This document shows, piece after piece, positions 49,659 through 58,765 of a stretch of 64,000 nucleotides of DNA (position 1 is its first letter; each line of letters opens with the position of its first letter). The stretch is taken from positions 62,001 to 126,000 of the forward strand of contig NZ_FOTF01000003.1 in assembly GCF_900114485.1 (NCBI RefSeq), in the 5' to 3' direction. Under the pieces are notes generated by a model, which ran no database searches, was not told the DNA's origin, and was given only the letters and a program-made list of their open reading frames with translations. Source of the stretch: Loktanella salsilacus. GTDB lineage: Bacteria > Pseudomonadota > Alphaproteobacteria > Rhodobacterales > Rhodobacteraceae. The translations under genes were made by a program, and so were the position numbers.

Positions 49659-50531
49659 ATGACCACGTTTACCGCATTGACCACGACCATGGGACGCAGC
49701 ACCGCCGAGGGGCTTGCCCTTGCGCTGGAGGCGCTCGAGCCGGAGCCCACAGGGATCGGCGTGTTCGAGGTCGAGGACGGCTCTGGCCTGTTCGAGGTCG
49801 CCGCGTATTTCACGGACGAACCTGACCGCGCGGGCCTTGCTGTGCTGGCGATGGTGCACGGCGTGCAGGATTTCAACGTCTCTGACGTGCCGGACGAAGA
49901 CTGGGTCGCCAAGGTGCGCCGCGACTTGCCGCCCGTCGACGCGGGCCGGTTCTTTGTCTACGGCAGCCACGATGCGGACAAGGTACCTGCGGGCAAGGTG
50001 CCGCTGTTGATCGAGGCGGCCATGGCTTTTGGCACGGGCCACCACGGCACGACGCTGGGCTGTTTGCGTGCATTTGACCGCATGGTCGATGCGGGCTTTG
50101 TGCCGCAAAACGCCGTCGACATTGGCTGCGGCACGGCCGTTTTGGCGATGGCGGCGGCGCATATCAGCCCGAATGTGGTGTTGGCGTCCGACATTGACCC
50201 CACAGCGGTCGAGGTTGCGGCGGCCAATGTCGCGGCGAATAACCTGACCGGCCGGGTCGATTGTTTGATCGCAGCAGGTTTTGATGCGCCAGCGCTGGCA
50301 AAAGCGGCCCCATTTGATCTGGTGTTTGCAAACATCCTGAAGGGGCCGCTGATTGCCATCGCCGAGGAAATGGCGAAGGCGACTCAGCCGGGCGGGACGG
50401 CGATTCTGTCGGGGATACTGAACGAGCAGGCCGATGCGGTCGTCGAGGTTTATGCACGCGCTGGATTTAATGAGACCCGCCGCGACAGTATTGTTGATTG
50501 GACGACGCTAACTTTAACGAAATTTGACTAA
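49659..50531 (+). CDS. prmA: Ribosomal protein L11 methyltransferase
   Basis: SAM-dependent enzyme that methylates L11, 290 residues from the ATG at 49659 (AAAGGGG upstream; the 19 codons before lie in the terminator and spacer). MAFGTGHHGTTLGCL, AVDIGCGTAVLAMAA and DLVFANILKGPL (an NPPY-like position) match PrmA. The N-terminal substrate-recognition domain is shorter and less conserved. Confidence 0.9.
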   Translation: MTTFTALTTTMGRSTAEGLALALEALEPEPTGIGVFEVEDGSGLFEVAAYFTDEPDRAGLAVLAMVHGVQDFNVSDVPDEDWVAKVRRDLPPVDAGRFFVYGSHDADKVPAGKVPLLIEAAMAFGTGHHGTTLGCLRAFDRMVDAGFVPQNAVDIGCGTAVLAMAAAHISPNVVLASDIDPTAVEVAAANVAANNLTGRVDCLIAAGFDAPALAKAAPFDLVFANILKGPLIAIAEEMAKATQPGGTAILSGILNEQADAVVEVYARAGFNETRRDSIVDWTTLTLTKFD

Positions 50532-50620
50532 AATAAGTCCGTTAACCGGGTTTTGCCTTGGCTTAGCCATTTTTTAACGCTAATTTCAACTCCAAAAGGT
50601 GGGGGCTTCTGGAGATTGTT

Positions 50621-50965
50621 ATGTCTGGACATCGCGACCAATTTTATAAGCGGCTTCGCCGAATTACCCGGCAGCACAACAAGCTGAGCGGCGGGTATAC
50701 GCTGCGGCTGAACAAGCAAAATCTGATCGTTGCGCGCCCACATTTCACTGCGCTGGCGTTTCCGTGGAAAGCACTGTTTGTGACGGCGCTGATTGCGCTG
50801 GGCTTTAAGGCTTACATCATGACTGTGATGGATGCGCCAACCTATGCAGGCAAGCTGGACACCCTGTCGCAAGGGCACATGTTCGAGCAAGCTGGCGCGT
50901 GGGTCATGCAGCCCGATCCGGCGACGGATGCGGTTGCGCGGGTCATGCGGATGATGCGCAGCTAA
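50621..50965 (+). CDS. Small one-span membrane protein of unknown function
   Basis: A 114-residue protein with a basic N-terminus (MSGHRDQFYKRLRRITRQHN), one membrane span at about 43-65 (ALAFPWKALFVTALIALGFKAY), and a short C-terminal part of about 50 residues. GGAG lies 8 bases upstream of the ATG. No domain recognised. A terminator follows, so it is a single transcription unit. Confidence 0.7.
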   Translation: MSGHRDQFYKRLRRITRQHNKLSGGYTLRLNKQNLIVARPHFTALAFPWKALFVTALIALGFKAYIMTVMDAPTYAGKLDTLSQGHMFEQAGAWVMQPDPATDAVARVMRMMRS

Positions 50966-50987
50966 AATAACCTAAGTGGTTCGAAGC

Positions 50988-51015
50988 AAGCCAGCCCTTC
51001 GCCGGGCTGGCTTTT
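50988..51015 (+). terminator. Intrinsic terminator of the one-span membrane protein gene
   Basis: A 10-bp stem (AAGCCAGCCC / GGGCTGGCTT) with a 6-base loop, followed by TTTT. Confidence 0.88.
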
Positions 51016-51039
51016 GTGTGTCTGAGGGCCGGACAGCAA

Positions 51040-51074
51040 AACGCCGCGCCGGAGGATTATCCGGGCGCGGCGTT
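51040..51074 (-). terminator. Intrinsic terminator of the DUF1127 gene
   Basis: An 11-bp stem (AACGCCGCGCC / GGCGCGGCGTT) extended by GG/CC pairs. Read on the minus strand it is followed by TTTT, 24 bases behind the DUF1127 stop. It faces the plus-strand terminator at 50988. Confidence 0.8.
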
Positions 51075-51097
51075 ATTCTGTCTGAAGCTAGCGCGTT

Positions 51098-51310
51098 TTA
51101 GCGGCGGAAGCCGCCAGCTGCGACGTCGTTGATGTCGCCGTAGCACAGGCCGATATCGTCAAGCTCGCGGACGGACAGCTGGGACAGGGACTTGCGCGTG
51201 ATGCGCGCGTCGTTCCAAGCGGCCAAACGAGAGACGGTGGCAGTGAAAAGACCGGAGGCGAAGCCGCCGGTCAGGGCGGGGTTCGCGCGGGTTGCGTTGA
51301 TCGATGCCAT
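51098..51310 (-). CDS. DUF1127 mini-protein
   Basis: A 70-residue protein starting at the ATG at 51310, with AGGAG 8 bases upstream. The C-terminal half is a DUF1127 domain: RLAAWNDARITRKSLSQLSVRELDDIGLCYGDI. Small DUF1127 proteins are common in alphaproteobacteria; some have been linked to RNA turnover and stress or phosphate responses in Agrobacterium and Rhodobacter. Its own role is unknown. Confidence 0.85.
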   Translation of the reverse strand: MASINATRANPALTGGFASGLFTATVSRLAAWNDARITRKSLSQLSVRELDDIGLCYGDINDVAAGGFRR

Positions 51311-51600
51311 GGGAGTGGCTCCTGAAGATGTGCTGCAATGGCAGCGTTTATATTGATAGCTGGCACGTAGCCACCGAACCGGGATGCCACCACCCCCGAT
51401 TTTTGCAGGGCTTCCATGTGTTTTCATCATGCCTACTAAATGGGCGATTGGCTTTAATAGTGGGCGATGCGGCTGGCGGCGTAAGTGGCGCAAATGGCGA
51501 CAGATTACGGCTAATCGGGCGGGGCAAGCGAAGGGCGCTTGGTTTGTGTTCGCGTTTTGTGCTAACTGGGCCCTAACCAAAAGAAACGAATGAGGGTGCG

Positions 51601-52119
51601 ATGCGGGTGTTGGGGATCGATCCGGGGCTGCGGAATATGGGCTGGGGTGTTGTCGATGTGCAGGGTAGCCGAATCGCGCATGTTGCGAATGGCGTCTGTC
51701 ATGGGCTGGGTGATAATCTGGCTGAGCGGCTTTTGACGCTGTATCAGGGGCTGAGCGCCGTGATGATCACATATGCGCCCGACCGTGCGGCGGTCGAGCA
51801 GACCTTTGTGAACAAGGACGCGGTCGGCACGCTAAAGCTGGGGCAGGCGCGGGGGATCGCGCTGCTGGTTGTCGCGCAGGCGGGGATCGAGGTGGGCGAA
51901 TACGCCCCCAATGCGGTGAAAAAGGCCGTTGTTGGCGTGGGCCACGCGGCCAAGGCGCAGATTGACCATATGGTACGGCTGCAACTGCCGGGCGTTGACC
52001 TTGCCGGGCCGGATGCGGCGGATGCCTTGGCGATTGCGATCTGCCACGCGCACCATCTGCAATCGGCAGGGCATTTGAACAAGGCGTTAGCCAAGGCCAC
52101 GGCGCGGGCTGCGTCATGA
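51601..52119 (+). CDS. ruvC: Holliday junction resolvase RuvC
   Basis: Cuts Holliday junctions in concert with RuvAB, 172 residues. Catalytic acids are visible: D7 in [14 protein letters not shown], the Glu in [11 protein letters not shown], and the C-terminal pair in [21 protein letters not shown] precedes the ATG. The stop overlaps ruvA by 4 bases. Confidence 0.96.
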   Translation: MRVLGIDPGLRNMGWGVVDVQGSRIAHVANGVCHGLGDNLAERLLTLYQGLSAVMITYAPDRAAVEQTFVNKDAVGTLKLGQARGIALLVVAQAGIEVGEYAPNAVKKAVVGVGHAAKAQIDHMVRLQLPGVDLAGPDAADALAIAICHAHHLQSAGHLNKALAKATARAAS

Positions 52120-52772
52120 TCGGGCGCATTGCCGGGCGGCTGGATTATCGCGCTGCGGATCATGTGCTTATTGACGTGCGCGGCGTTGGATATCTTGTGT
52201 TTATCAGTGACCGCACCATGGCCAACCTGCCGGGGAACGGCGAGGCGGTGGCGCTTTATACCGACCTTTTGGTGCGCGAGGATAACCTGCAACTGTTCGG
52301 GTTCACCTCTCTGGTGGAAAAGGAATGGCACCGCTTGTTGATGGGCGTGCAGGGGATTGGGGCGAAAGCTTCGCTGGCTATTCTGGGCGCGCTCGGGCCA
52401 GAGGGCGTGTCGAAGGCGATTGCGCTGGGCGACTGGCACGCGCTGGCCAAGGCCAAGGGCGTGGGGCCGAAGATCGCGCAACGCGCGGCGATTGAGCTGA
52501 AGAATAAGGCCCCTGCCGTGATGGTGATGGGCGGCGACGCGCTTGATGACGATGATATCGTGATCGAGGATGACGCGCCTGCGGTGCCAGTTAAGGCACG
52601 TAAGGCACCGGCCAAGGCGAACCCGGCGCAGGGCGAGGCGCTGTCGGCGCTCGTTAACCTTGGATATGCGCCCGGCGATGCAGCGGCGGCGGTGGCCGAG
52701 GCGATGACGCCGGGCGCTGCGACGGGGGACGTGATCCGCGCCGCCTTGAAGCTGCTGGCACCGAAGGGGTAA
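52116..52772 (+). CDS. ruvA: Holliday junction DNA helicase subunit RuvA
   Basis: Tetrameric junction-binding protein, 218 residues. N-terminal OB fold [29 protein letters not shown], two helix-hairpin-helix motifs ([34 protein letters not shown]), an acidic flexible linker ([10 protein letters not shown]), and the C-terminal RuvB-binding domain ([16 protein letters not shown]). Confidence 0.96.
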   Translation: MIGRIAGRLDYRAADHVLIDVRGVGYLVFISDRTMANLPGNGEAVALYTDLLVREDNLQLFGFTSLVEKEWHRLLMGVQGIGAKASLAILGALGPEGVSKAIALGDWHALAKAKGVGPKIAQRAAIELKNKAPAVMVMGGDALDDDDIVIEDDAPAVPVKARKAPAKANPAQGEALSALVNLGYAPGDAAAAVAEAMTPGAATGDVIRAALKLLAPKG

Positions 52773-52781
52773 GGCAGGGGT

Positions 52782-53801
52782 ATGAGTGAACCCGATCCCC
52801 TGATGCGGCCAGAGCCGTTGCCCGAGGATGCAGACCGCGCGCTGCGGCCGCAAACGCTGGAGGCGTTTATCGGTCAGGCCGAGGCGCGGGCGAACCTGCG
52901 TGTGTTCATCGAGAGCGCGAAGATGCGCAAAGATGCGATGGATCATGTGTTGTTTCACGGCCCGCCCGGGCTGGGTAAGACAACGCTGGCGCAGATTATG
53001 GCACGCGAATTGGGGGTTGGCTTCCGCATGACCTCTGGCCCCGTTTTGGCGCGGGCCGGGGATTTGGCGGCGATTTTGACGAACCTAGAGCCCAATGATG
53101 TGCTGTTTATCGACGAGATCCACCGTCTGAACCCGGCGGTGGAAGAAGTGCTATATCCCGCGCTTGAGGATTTCGCACTGGATCTGGTCATTGGCGAGGG
53201 GCCTGCGGCGCGCACGGTGCGGATCGAGTTGCAGCCGTTCACGCTGGTCGGGGCGACGACGCGGATGGGTCTGCTGACGACCCCGCTGCGCGACCGCTTT
53301 GGCATTCCGGTCCGGCTGGAGTTTTACACCGAGAACGAGTTGCACGAGATTGTCACGCGCGGTGCCCGCCTGATGGGTGCCCCTGCGACGCCGGACGGCG
53401 CGAGAGAGATTGCGCGGCGCGCGCGCGGCACACCGCGGATCGCGGGGCGGCTTTTGCGGCGGGTCGTGGATTTCGCGTTGGTCGAGGGTGATGGCACCGT
53501 GGACCACGCGATTGCTGACCGGGCGCTGACGCGGATGGGCGTGGATGATATGGGCTTGGATAACGCGGATCGGCGGTATTTACGTCTGATTGCAGAGAGT
53601 TATGCCGGCGGCCCGGTAGGGATTGAGACCTTGAGTGCGGCGCTGAGTGAGAGCCGGGATTCGCTGGAAGATGTGATCGAGCCCTATCTGTTGCAGAAGG
53701 GTCTGATTCAGCGCACCCCGCGCGGGCGGATGTTGGCGCGGGATGCGTGGCGGCATTTAGGGTTGGCTGCGCCAAAGCGGGACAGTGATCTGTTTGACTA
53801 G
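52782..53801 (+). CDS. ruvB: Holliday junction branch migration ATPase RuvB
   Basis: Hexameric motor for branch migration, 339 residues. [12 protein letters not shown], Walker [13 protein letters not shown], Walker [11 protein letters not shown], sensor [19 protein letters not shown] and the winged-helix end [12 protein letters not shown]. Nine bases behind ruvA. Confidence 0.97.
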   Translation: MSEPDPLMRPEPLPEDADRALRPQTLEAFIGQAEARANLRVFIESAKMRKDAMDHVLFHGPPGLGKTTLAQIMARELGVGFRMTSGPVLARAGDLAAILTNLEPNDVLFIDEIHRLNPAVEEVLYPALEDFALDLVIGEGPAARTVRIELQPFTLVGATTRMGLLTTPLRDRFGIPVRLEFYTENELHEIVTRGARLMGAPATPDGAREIARRARGTPRIAGRLLRRVVDFALVEGDGTVDHAIADRALTRMGVDDMGLDNADRRYLRLIAESYAGGPVGIETLSAALSESRDSLEDVIEPYLLQKGLIQRTPRGRMLARDAWRHLGLAAPKRDSDLFD

Positions 53802-53808
53802 GGTTGGA

Positions 53809-53828
53809 GCCTCCGGCGGGCGTATTTT
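53809..53828 (+). repeat. Dispersed intergenic repeat, copy 4 (degenerate)
   Basis: GCCTCCGGCGGG followed by CGTATTTT, then diverging. It shares the CCTCCGGCGG dyad and TATTTT with copy 3 at 42712. It lies between ruvB and the unknown gene. Confidence 0.5.
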
Positions 53829-53850
53829 ACAAAAAAGCGAGGATGGGGCG

Positions 53851-54480
53851 GTGGCGATCGAAGCGGAAGAGGTGGCGGCGAAGTTCACGCGGGGCGATGG
53901 CAGCTATCTGTGCGCCCGCTGGGGGCGGCCAATTGTGCCGGTGGTGTTCGGCGTCGATGAGGCGACGCTGGGCGTTTTTAAAAGCGCGATTGAAGCGGTT
54001 GTCGTCATGGCCGGTCACAAAATGGCCGAGACGGACTGGGAACTGGGCGCGAACCTGATGGTGTTTTTCTGCCGTGATTGGGCAGAGCTGCCGGAGGTGC
54101 CGCATTTGGATCAGATGGTGCCGGACTTGGTGCCACTGGTCGCGCGATTGCAGGCGGCCGAGGCGAACCAGTACCGGGTTTTCCGCTTTGACGAGGTGGG
54201 CGCGATCAAGGCGTGCTTTGTTTTCCTGCGGATGGATGCGCATTTAGAGGCAGTAAGCGCGGATACGCTGGCGCTGAGCCAGGCGGTGCAGACGATCGTG
54301 CTTTGGTCGGACCGGGCGTTCATGGATGCCTCGCCATTGGCGTTATTGGACGGCGTGGCGGTGATCAGGCCGGAGGTCGCGGCCATTGTGCGCGCGGTTT
54401 ATGATCCGGTCATGCCGGCGGTGGCGCAGGACGCGAGCCATGCGCTTCGCATCGCGGCGCGGGCAGGGAAAATGCAATGA
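53851..54480 (+). CDS. Unknown protein between ruvB and ybgC
   Basis: I do not recognise this 209-residue protein. The likely start is the GTG at 53851 behind GAGG; an in-frame ATG at 53785 lies inside ruvB and has no ribosome-binding site. It has no signal peptide or membrane span. An N-terminal part looks beta-rich (GSYLCARWGRPIVPVVFG), followed by a segment with conserved-looking Cys and Trp (LMVFFCRDWAEL), then helices rich in Ala. The stop overlaps ybgC by 4 bases, which ties it to the Tol-Pal transcription unit. Confidence 0.7.
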   Translation: MAIEAEEVAAKFTRGDGSYLCARWGRPIVPVVFGVDEATLGVFKSAIEAVVVMAGHKMAETDWELGANLMVFFCRDWAELPEVPHLDQMVPDLVPLVARLQAAEANQYRVFRFDEVGAIKACFVFLRMDAHLEAVSADTLALSQAVQTIVLWSDRAFMDASPLALLDGVAVIRPEVAAIVRAVYDPVMPAVAQDASHALRIAARAGKMQ

Positions 54481-54866
54481 GCCACGAGACTCCGGTGCGT
54501 GTGTATTACGAAGATACCGACATGGGCGGGATCGTCTATTACGCTAACTATTTGAAATATATCGAACGTGGGCGGTCGGAATTAGTCGAGCTGCTGGGGA
54601 TGAACCAGCTAGAGATGCGCGACAAAGAGGGCATCGTCTTTGTCGTGACGCGGGTGGTGGCTGATTATCTGGCCCCCGCAAAGCTGGATGATCGGTTGGT
54701 CGTGCACACAAGTCACCGGGCGCAAAGCGCGGTGCGCTGGGTGTTTGACCAAGAGGTACGGCGCGAGGATGTGGTGCTATTCCGGGCGGAAGTTACTGCG
54801 GTGTGTATGACGCTAGAGGGAAAGCCGACGCGGCTGCCTAAGGGTTTGCGCGCGGCGGTGCATTAG
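54477..54866 (+). CDS. ybgC: Tol-Pal-associated acyl-CoA thioesterase YbgC
   Basis: Hot-dog fold thioesterase of 129 residues, the usual first gene of tol-pal clusters. The catalytic Asp lies in YYEDTDMGGIVYYANYLKYIERGRSE; SAVRWVFDQEVRR forms the second conserved strand. It likely acts on acyl-CoA or acyl-ACP at the inner membrane. There are 114 bases to tolQ with a candidate promoter. Confidence 0.92.
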   Translation: MSHETPVRVYYEDTDMGGIVYYANYLKYIERGRSELVELLGMNQLEMRDKEGIVFVVTRVVADYLAPAKLDDRLVVHTSHRAQSAVRWVFDQEVRREDVVLFRAEVTAVCMTLEGKPTRLPKGLRAAVH

Positions 54867-54904
54867 CCCATCGGCGGTCTGGCGCAAACGTGTGCGGAAT
54901 GACA

Positions 54905-54933
54905 TTGGCGTTTTGTTGCGATTCGGATAGAAT
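54905..54933 (+). promoter_or_regulatory. Candidate promoter of tolQRAB
   Basis: TTGGCG (54905-54910) and TAGAAT (54928-54933) with 17 bases between them, 48 bases before the tolQ ATG. TAGAAT matches the -10 consensus in five of six bases. It would let tol genes be expressed apart from ruvCAB-ybgC. Confidence 0.5.
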
Positions 54934-54980
54934 CAGCCACAATCAGACCGCGAAAGCGGCCAAACGTCAGAGCAGGCACC

Positions 54981-55655
54981 ATGGAAACAGTTCCCGATAT
55001 CACGATGTGGTCGATGTTCGCCCACGCGACCATCCTTGTGAAATTCGTCATGTTCGCGCTGATTGGCACCAGTATTTGGTGCTGGTCGATCATCGTGGAC
55101 AAGACAATTCAGTATCGCAAAGCGCGTGCTGCGGCGGACCTGTTTGACCGTGCCTTCTGGAGCGGCGAGCCGCTGGATCAGCTGTATGACCAGATCGGGG
55201 GTCAGCCACGCGGTGCGGCAGAGGTCGTCTTTAGCGCGGGCATGACCGAATGGCGCCGCAGCCATAAGCAGGACGGCGATCTGATCGCAGGCGCGCAGGC
55301 GCGGATTGATCGCAGCATGGATGTGGCTATCGCGAAAGAAGCGGCCAAGCTGCAAAAGGGTCTGTCTGTGCTGGCGACGACCGGGTCGGTTGCGCCGTAT
55401 GTGGGTCTGTTCGGTACGGTCTTTGGGATCATGAACGCCTTTATCGAGATTGCGCAGGCGCAGAATACGAACCTTGCGGTTGTGGCACCCGGTATTGCAG
55501 AGGCGCTGTTGGCGACGGGTCTGGGCCTGATGGCGGCTATTCCGGCAGTTATTTTCTACAACAAGCTAAGCGCGGATGCGGACCGGATAGTCGCGGGCTA
55601 TGAAGCCTTTGCCGACGAGTTCAGCACCATCCTGTCGCGCCAGTTGGACGCCTGA
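54981..55655 (+). CDS. tolQ: Tol-Pal system proton channel subunit TolQ
   Basis: Inner-membrane motor component related to ExbB and MotA, 224 residues. Three spans: about 18-38 (ATILVKFVMFALIGTSIWCW), 130-150 (VAPYVGLFGTVFGIMNAFIE) and 165-188 (GIAEALLATGLGLMAAIPAV). The conserved cytoplasmic loop is between spans 1 and 2. Three bases before tolR. Confidence 0.94.
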   Translation: METVPDITMWSMFAHATILVKFVMFALIGTSIWCWSIIVDKTIQYRKARAAADLFDRAFWSGEPLDQLYDQIGGQPRGAAEVVFSAGMTEWRRSHKQDGDLIAGAQARIDRSMDVAIAKEAAKLQKGLSVLATTGSVAPYVGLFGTVFGIMNAFIEIAQAQNTNLAVVAPGIAEALLATGLGLMAAIPAVIFYNKLSADADRIVAGYEAFADEFSTILSRQLDA

Positions 55656-55658
55656 GCC

Positions 55659-56120
55659 ATGGCTGAGGCTGGCAACCGGCGGGGGCGGCGGCGCGGACGG
55701 GCGCAGCCGATGGCCGAGATCAATATCACGCCCTTTGTGGACGTCATGCTGGTGCTACTGATCATCTTTATGGTCGCGGCCCCTTTGATGACCGTTGGCG
55801 TGCCTGTGGAATTGCCCAAGACTGCGGCAAATGCATTACCAAGCGATGAAGAAGAGCCGCTGACGGTGACGATCAAGGGCGATGGCACGCTTGCGATCCA
55901 GAACACCGACACGGCAGAGGGCGAGTTAGTCGCCAAGTTGCAGGCGATTGCAGCCGAGCGCACCAGCGACCGGATCTTCTTGCGCGCGGATGGCGGCAAC
56001 GCTTGGAACCGGGTGGCAGAGGTCATGGGCGCGCTGAATGCGGCGGGCTTTTCCAACATCGGCCTTGTGACCGACATCGGCGGGACCGCGCTGGCTGCGC
56101 CTGCGGACGCGGGCAACTAA
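55659..56120 (+). CDS. tolR: Tol-Pal system proton channel subunit TolR
   Basis: ExbD-like partner of TolQ, 153 residues. A basic N-terminus (NRRGRRRGRAQP) precedes the span with the proton-relay Asp: EINITPFVDVMLVLLIIFMV. The periplasmic domain follows. Confidence 0.94.
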   Translation: MAEAGNRRGRRRGRAQPMAEINITPFVDVMLVLLIIFMVAAPLMTVGVPVELPKTAANALPSDEEEPLTVTIKGDGTLAIQNTDTAEGELVAKLQAIAAERTSDRIFLRADGGNAWNRVAEVMGALNAAGFSNIGLVTDIGGTALAAPADAGN

Positions 56121-56123
56121 GTC

Positions 56124-57260
56124 ATGGAACGCACGACCGGCACATATGTCTCGGCCGCCGGGCATCTGGCGTTGTTGGTCTGGCTGATCGGCGGCTGGGG
56201 GTTCGATTCTGAACCTTTGCCGTTTGAAATTAGCGAAGTGTCTGTCGTGAGTTCCGAAGAATATGCCGCGATCGTGGCGGCGACGACGCCTGATCCGACC
56301 GAAGCGCCACCCGATGCGCCAGAGGCGCCAAGCGCCGAGGCCGCCCCAGAGGTGCCTGTGCAGGAAGAGGCCGCAGCGACCCCGCCCCCACCCGATGCGG
56401 TGCAGCCGCCAACGCCTGATTTGCCGCCGCCCCCCGCGCCAGAGCCGCCAGAGCCGATGCCTGTGATCAGCGATTCGCCAGCGACTCCCGGTCCGCCGGC
56501 AGAAGAGGTCGTGGCTGCGCCGAACCTGACCGCCAGCCCGCGCCCGATTCCGCGCCCTGCGCAGCGGATTACGCCTGACGCCGTTGCGCCGCCGCCGCCT
56601 GATGCGGCCCCGGCCGATGTGGCGCAGGATATGGCCAGCCCTGACGCGGCCCCCGATGCGCCTGTAGTCGAGCAGGCGCAGGAGCAGACGGCACCCGAAG
56701 AGGCGGCGACCGAGATTGTGACCGAGGCGGAGACTCCGCAAGGTTTGGTGACCGAAACGCCGCGTCCGCGCACGCGTCCGAACCGGCCGACGCCGGCCCC
56801 TGCGCCAGAGGTTGAGCCCGAGACGCAAACGGCAGAAGCGCCTGCGCCGCAGGTGGACCAGTCGGCGGTTCAGGCCGCGCTAGAGGCCGCTGCTGCGGCG
56901 ACAGCGCCGCCATCGCAGGCCGCGAATGTGCCGCAAGGCCCGCCGATGACGGGATCAGAGCGCGAAGGCTTTCGCGTGGCAGTGAACCGCTGCTGGAACG
57001 TCGATCCGGGCAGCCAAGCGGCGCGGGTCCAGATGACGGTTGGGTTCACGCTGGATCAAAGCGGCAAGGTCACCGGTGATGTGCGCCAAGTCGCGGCCAG
57101 TGGCGGCGATGATGCGGCGACCAAGATCGCCTATGATGCTGCGCGGCGTGCGATTCTGCGCTGTCAGGGCACCGATGGTTACGATCTGCCAGCGGACAAA
57201 TACAGCGAGTGGCAAGAGGTCGAGATTACCTTTGACCCGTCGGGAATGCGGCTGCGCTGA
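56124..57260 (+). CDS. tolA: Tol-Pal system protein TolA
   Basis: Links the inner-membrane motor to TolB/Pal across the periplasm, 378 residues. One N-terminal span ([20 protein letters not shown]), a long linker from about 55 to 270 very rich in Pro, Ala and Glu instead of the Lys/Ala helix of E. coli TolA, and a C-terminal TonB-like domain ([33 protein letters not shown]). The DNA for the linker is correspondingly repetitive and GC-rich. Identity rests on position and the C-terminal domain. Confidence 0.9.
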   Translation: MERTTGTYVSAAGHLALLVWLIGGWGFDSEPLPFEISEVSVVSSEEYAAIVAATTPDPTEAPPDAPEAPSAEAAPEVPVQEEAAATPPPPDAVQPPTPDLPPPPAPEPPEPMPVISDSPATPGPPAEEVVAAPNLTASPRPIPRPAQRITPDAVAPPPPDAAPADVAQDMASPDAAPDAPVVEQAQEQTAPEEAATEIVTEAETPQGLVTETPRPRTRPNRPTPAPAPEVEPETQTAEAPAPQVDQSAVQAALEAAAAATAPPSQAANVPQGPPMTGSEREGFRVAVNRCWNVDPGSQAARVQMTVGFTLDQSGKVTGDVRQVAASGGDDAATKIAYDAARRAILRCQGTDGYDLPADKYSEWQEVEITFDPSGMRLR

Positions 57261-57297
57261 CGGCGAAGTTCCGCCTGTCGGGCGTAGCAAGTCACAT

Positions 57298-57315
57298 CCA
57301 CACTTGATAGTGTGG
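57298..57315 (+). promoter_or_regulatory. Hairpin or dyad between tolA and tolB
   Basis: CCACACT and AGTGTGG form a perfect 7-bp stem with a TGAT loop in the 103-base tolA-tolB spacer. It may be an mRNA processing or stability element or an operator; no T-run follows. Confidence 0.35.
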
Positions 57316-57363
57316 CAACAACAGGCAAACGGGCGCAAAGCCCTGCGAGTGAGGACGAGAGTG

Positions 57364-58692
57364 ATGAAGAACCGGTTTATGATTGCCGCTTTGGCCGCCG
57401 CTTTGGCGTTTGGCTCTGCCGCCCCCGTGCTGGCGCAGGGCGGTCCGCTGCGGCTGACGATTACCGATGGTGTGATCGAGCCACTGCCGTTTGCTGTGCC
57501 GACCTTTCAGGCGGAAACCGCCGGGGCAGAGCAGGTCGCGAGCGATATTAGCCGTCTGGTCGCGCAGGATTTGGCCGGCACTGGTCTGTTCCGCGAAATC
57601 CCGCAGGACGCGTTTATCAGCCAGATGGGCGCATTCGGTGCGCCTGTGGCCTATCCTGATTGGCGTGCGGTGAATGCGCAGGCTTTGATCGGCGGCGCAG
57701 TCAGTGTGAATGGCGATCAGTTGGTCGTGAAATTCCGTTTGTATGACGTCTTTACCGGCGCTGAACTGGGCGAAGGTCTTCAGTTTGCAGGCACCGTCGG
57801 CGGTTGGCGCCGGATGGCGCATAAGGTGTCGGATGCGGCCTATAGCCGGATCACGGGCGAGGGCGGTTATTTCGACAGCCGCGTCGTTTACGTAGCCGAG
57901 CAGGGGCCAAAGGATAACCGCCAGAAGCGTCTGGCGATCATGGATTATGACGGCGCGAACACGCAGTTCCTGACCGACAGCAGCACGATTGTGCTGGCAC
58001 CGCGCTTTTCGCCAACGGGTGACCGGGTGCTGTATACATCCTACGAATCCGGTTTCCCGCGCATCAACCTGCTCGACGTCGGCTCTGTGTCCAAGCGCCA
58101 GGTGCAAACGGCAGAGGGCGAGATGGCGTTCAGCCCGCGCTTTTCCAAGGACGGCAGCCGCGTCGTGTATTCCATCGCCAATGGCGGCAACACCGACCTT
58201 TATATCTCTGACCTGAACAGCGGTGCCTCGACCCGGCTGACCAATGCGCCAAGCATTGAAACAGCGCCAAGCTTTAGCCCCGATGGCAGCCAGATCGTGT
58301 TTGAAAGCGACCGGTCCGGTGGCAGCCAGATCTATATCATGTCCGCTGGTGGCGGAGAGCCGCAGCGTGTGTCGTTCGGCGCGGGTCGTTACGGCACCCC
58401 CGTCTGGTCACCGCGCGGTGATTTGATCGCGTTCACCAACCAAGAGGGCGGGCAATTCCATATCGGCGTCATGCGCACGGATGGATCGGAAGAGCGTATT
58501 CTGACGACATCGTTCCTTGACGAAGGCCCGACCTGGTCGCCCAATGGCCGCGTGCTGATGTTCAGCCGCGAAACACAGGGCGCTGGCGGTACTTCGGCAC
58601 TGTATTCGGTCGATATTTCTGGCCGTAACTTAAAGCCGGTTCCGGTGCAGGGCGGGGCGTCTGACGCGGCTTGGGGGCCACTTCAGCCATAA
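57364..58692 (+). CDS. tolB: Tol-Pal system beta-propeller TolB
   Basis: Periplasmic partner of Pal and TolA, 442 residues. The start is the ATG at 57364 (a GTG directly before it is an alternative), giving a signal peptide [20 protein letters not shown]. The N-terminal domain is followed by a six-bladed propeller with repeated [50 protein letters not shown] and [15 protein letters not shown] units. The frame upstream runs through tolA and is a shadow. Confidence 0.95.
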   Translation: MKNRFMIAALAAALAFGSAAPVLAQGGPLRLTITDGVIEPLPFAVPTFQAETAGAEQVASDISRLVAQDLAGTGLFREIPQDAFISQMGAFGAPVAYPDWRAVNAQALIGGAVSVNGDQLVVKFRLYDVFTGAELGEGLQFAGTVGGWRRMAHKVSDAAYSRITGEGGYFDSRVVYVAEQGPKDNRQKRLAIMDYDGANTQFLTDSSTIVLAPRFSPTGDRVLYTSYESGFPRINLLDVGSVSKRQVQTAEGEMAFSPRFSKDGSRVVYSIANGGNTDLYISDLNSGASTRLTNAPSIETAPSFSPDGSQIVFESDRSGGSQIYIMSAGGGEPQRVSFGAGRYGTPVWSPRGDLIAFTNQEGGQFHIGVMRTDGSEERILTTSFLDEGPTWSPNGRVLMFSRETQGAGGTSALYSVDISGRNLKPVPVQGGASDAAWGPLQP

Positions 58693-58765
58693 ACGCCAAA
58701 GATTTCCCTGTTACGGAAACCGTGATAGATTAATACGAACAGCAGTTCATAGGGACGAATTGACA

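Noticed and set aside
50505-50600. CtrA sites (TTAA-N7-TTAA) upstream of the one-span protein
   Set aside because: Several TTAA words occur in this AT-rich spacer, but none has the right spacing to a second half-site.
50970-51015. tRNA-like GGTTCGA box
   Set aside because: No acceptor or anticodon stems can be drawn around it; the structure present is a terminator hairpin.
51744-52958. 404-codon open frame antisense to ruvC-ruvA
   Set aside because: Spans two secure genes in reverse and shows no domain.
56280-56930. Tandem DNA repeat in tolA
   Set aside because: The repetition follows from Pro/Ala/Glu-rich coding in the linker; no fixed repeat unit is conserved at DNA level.
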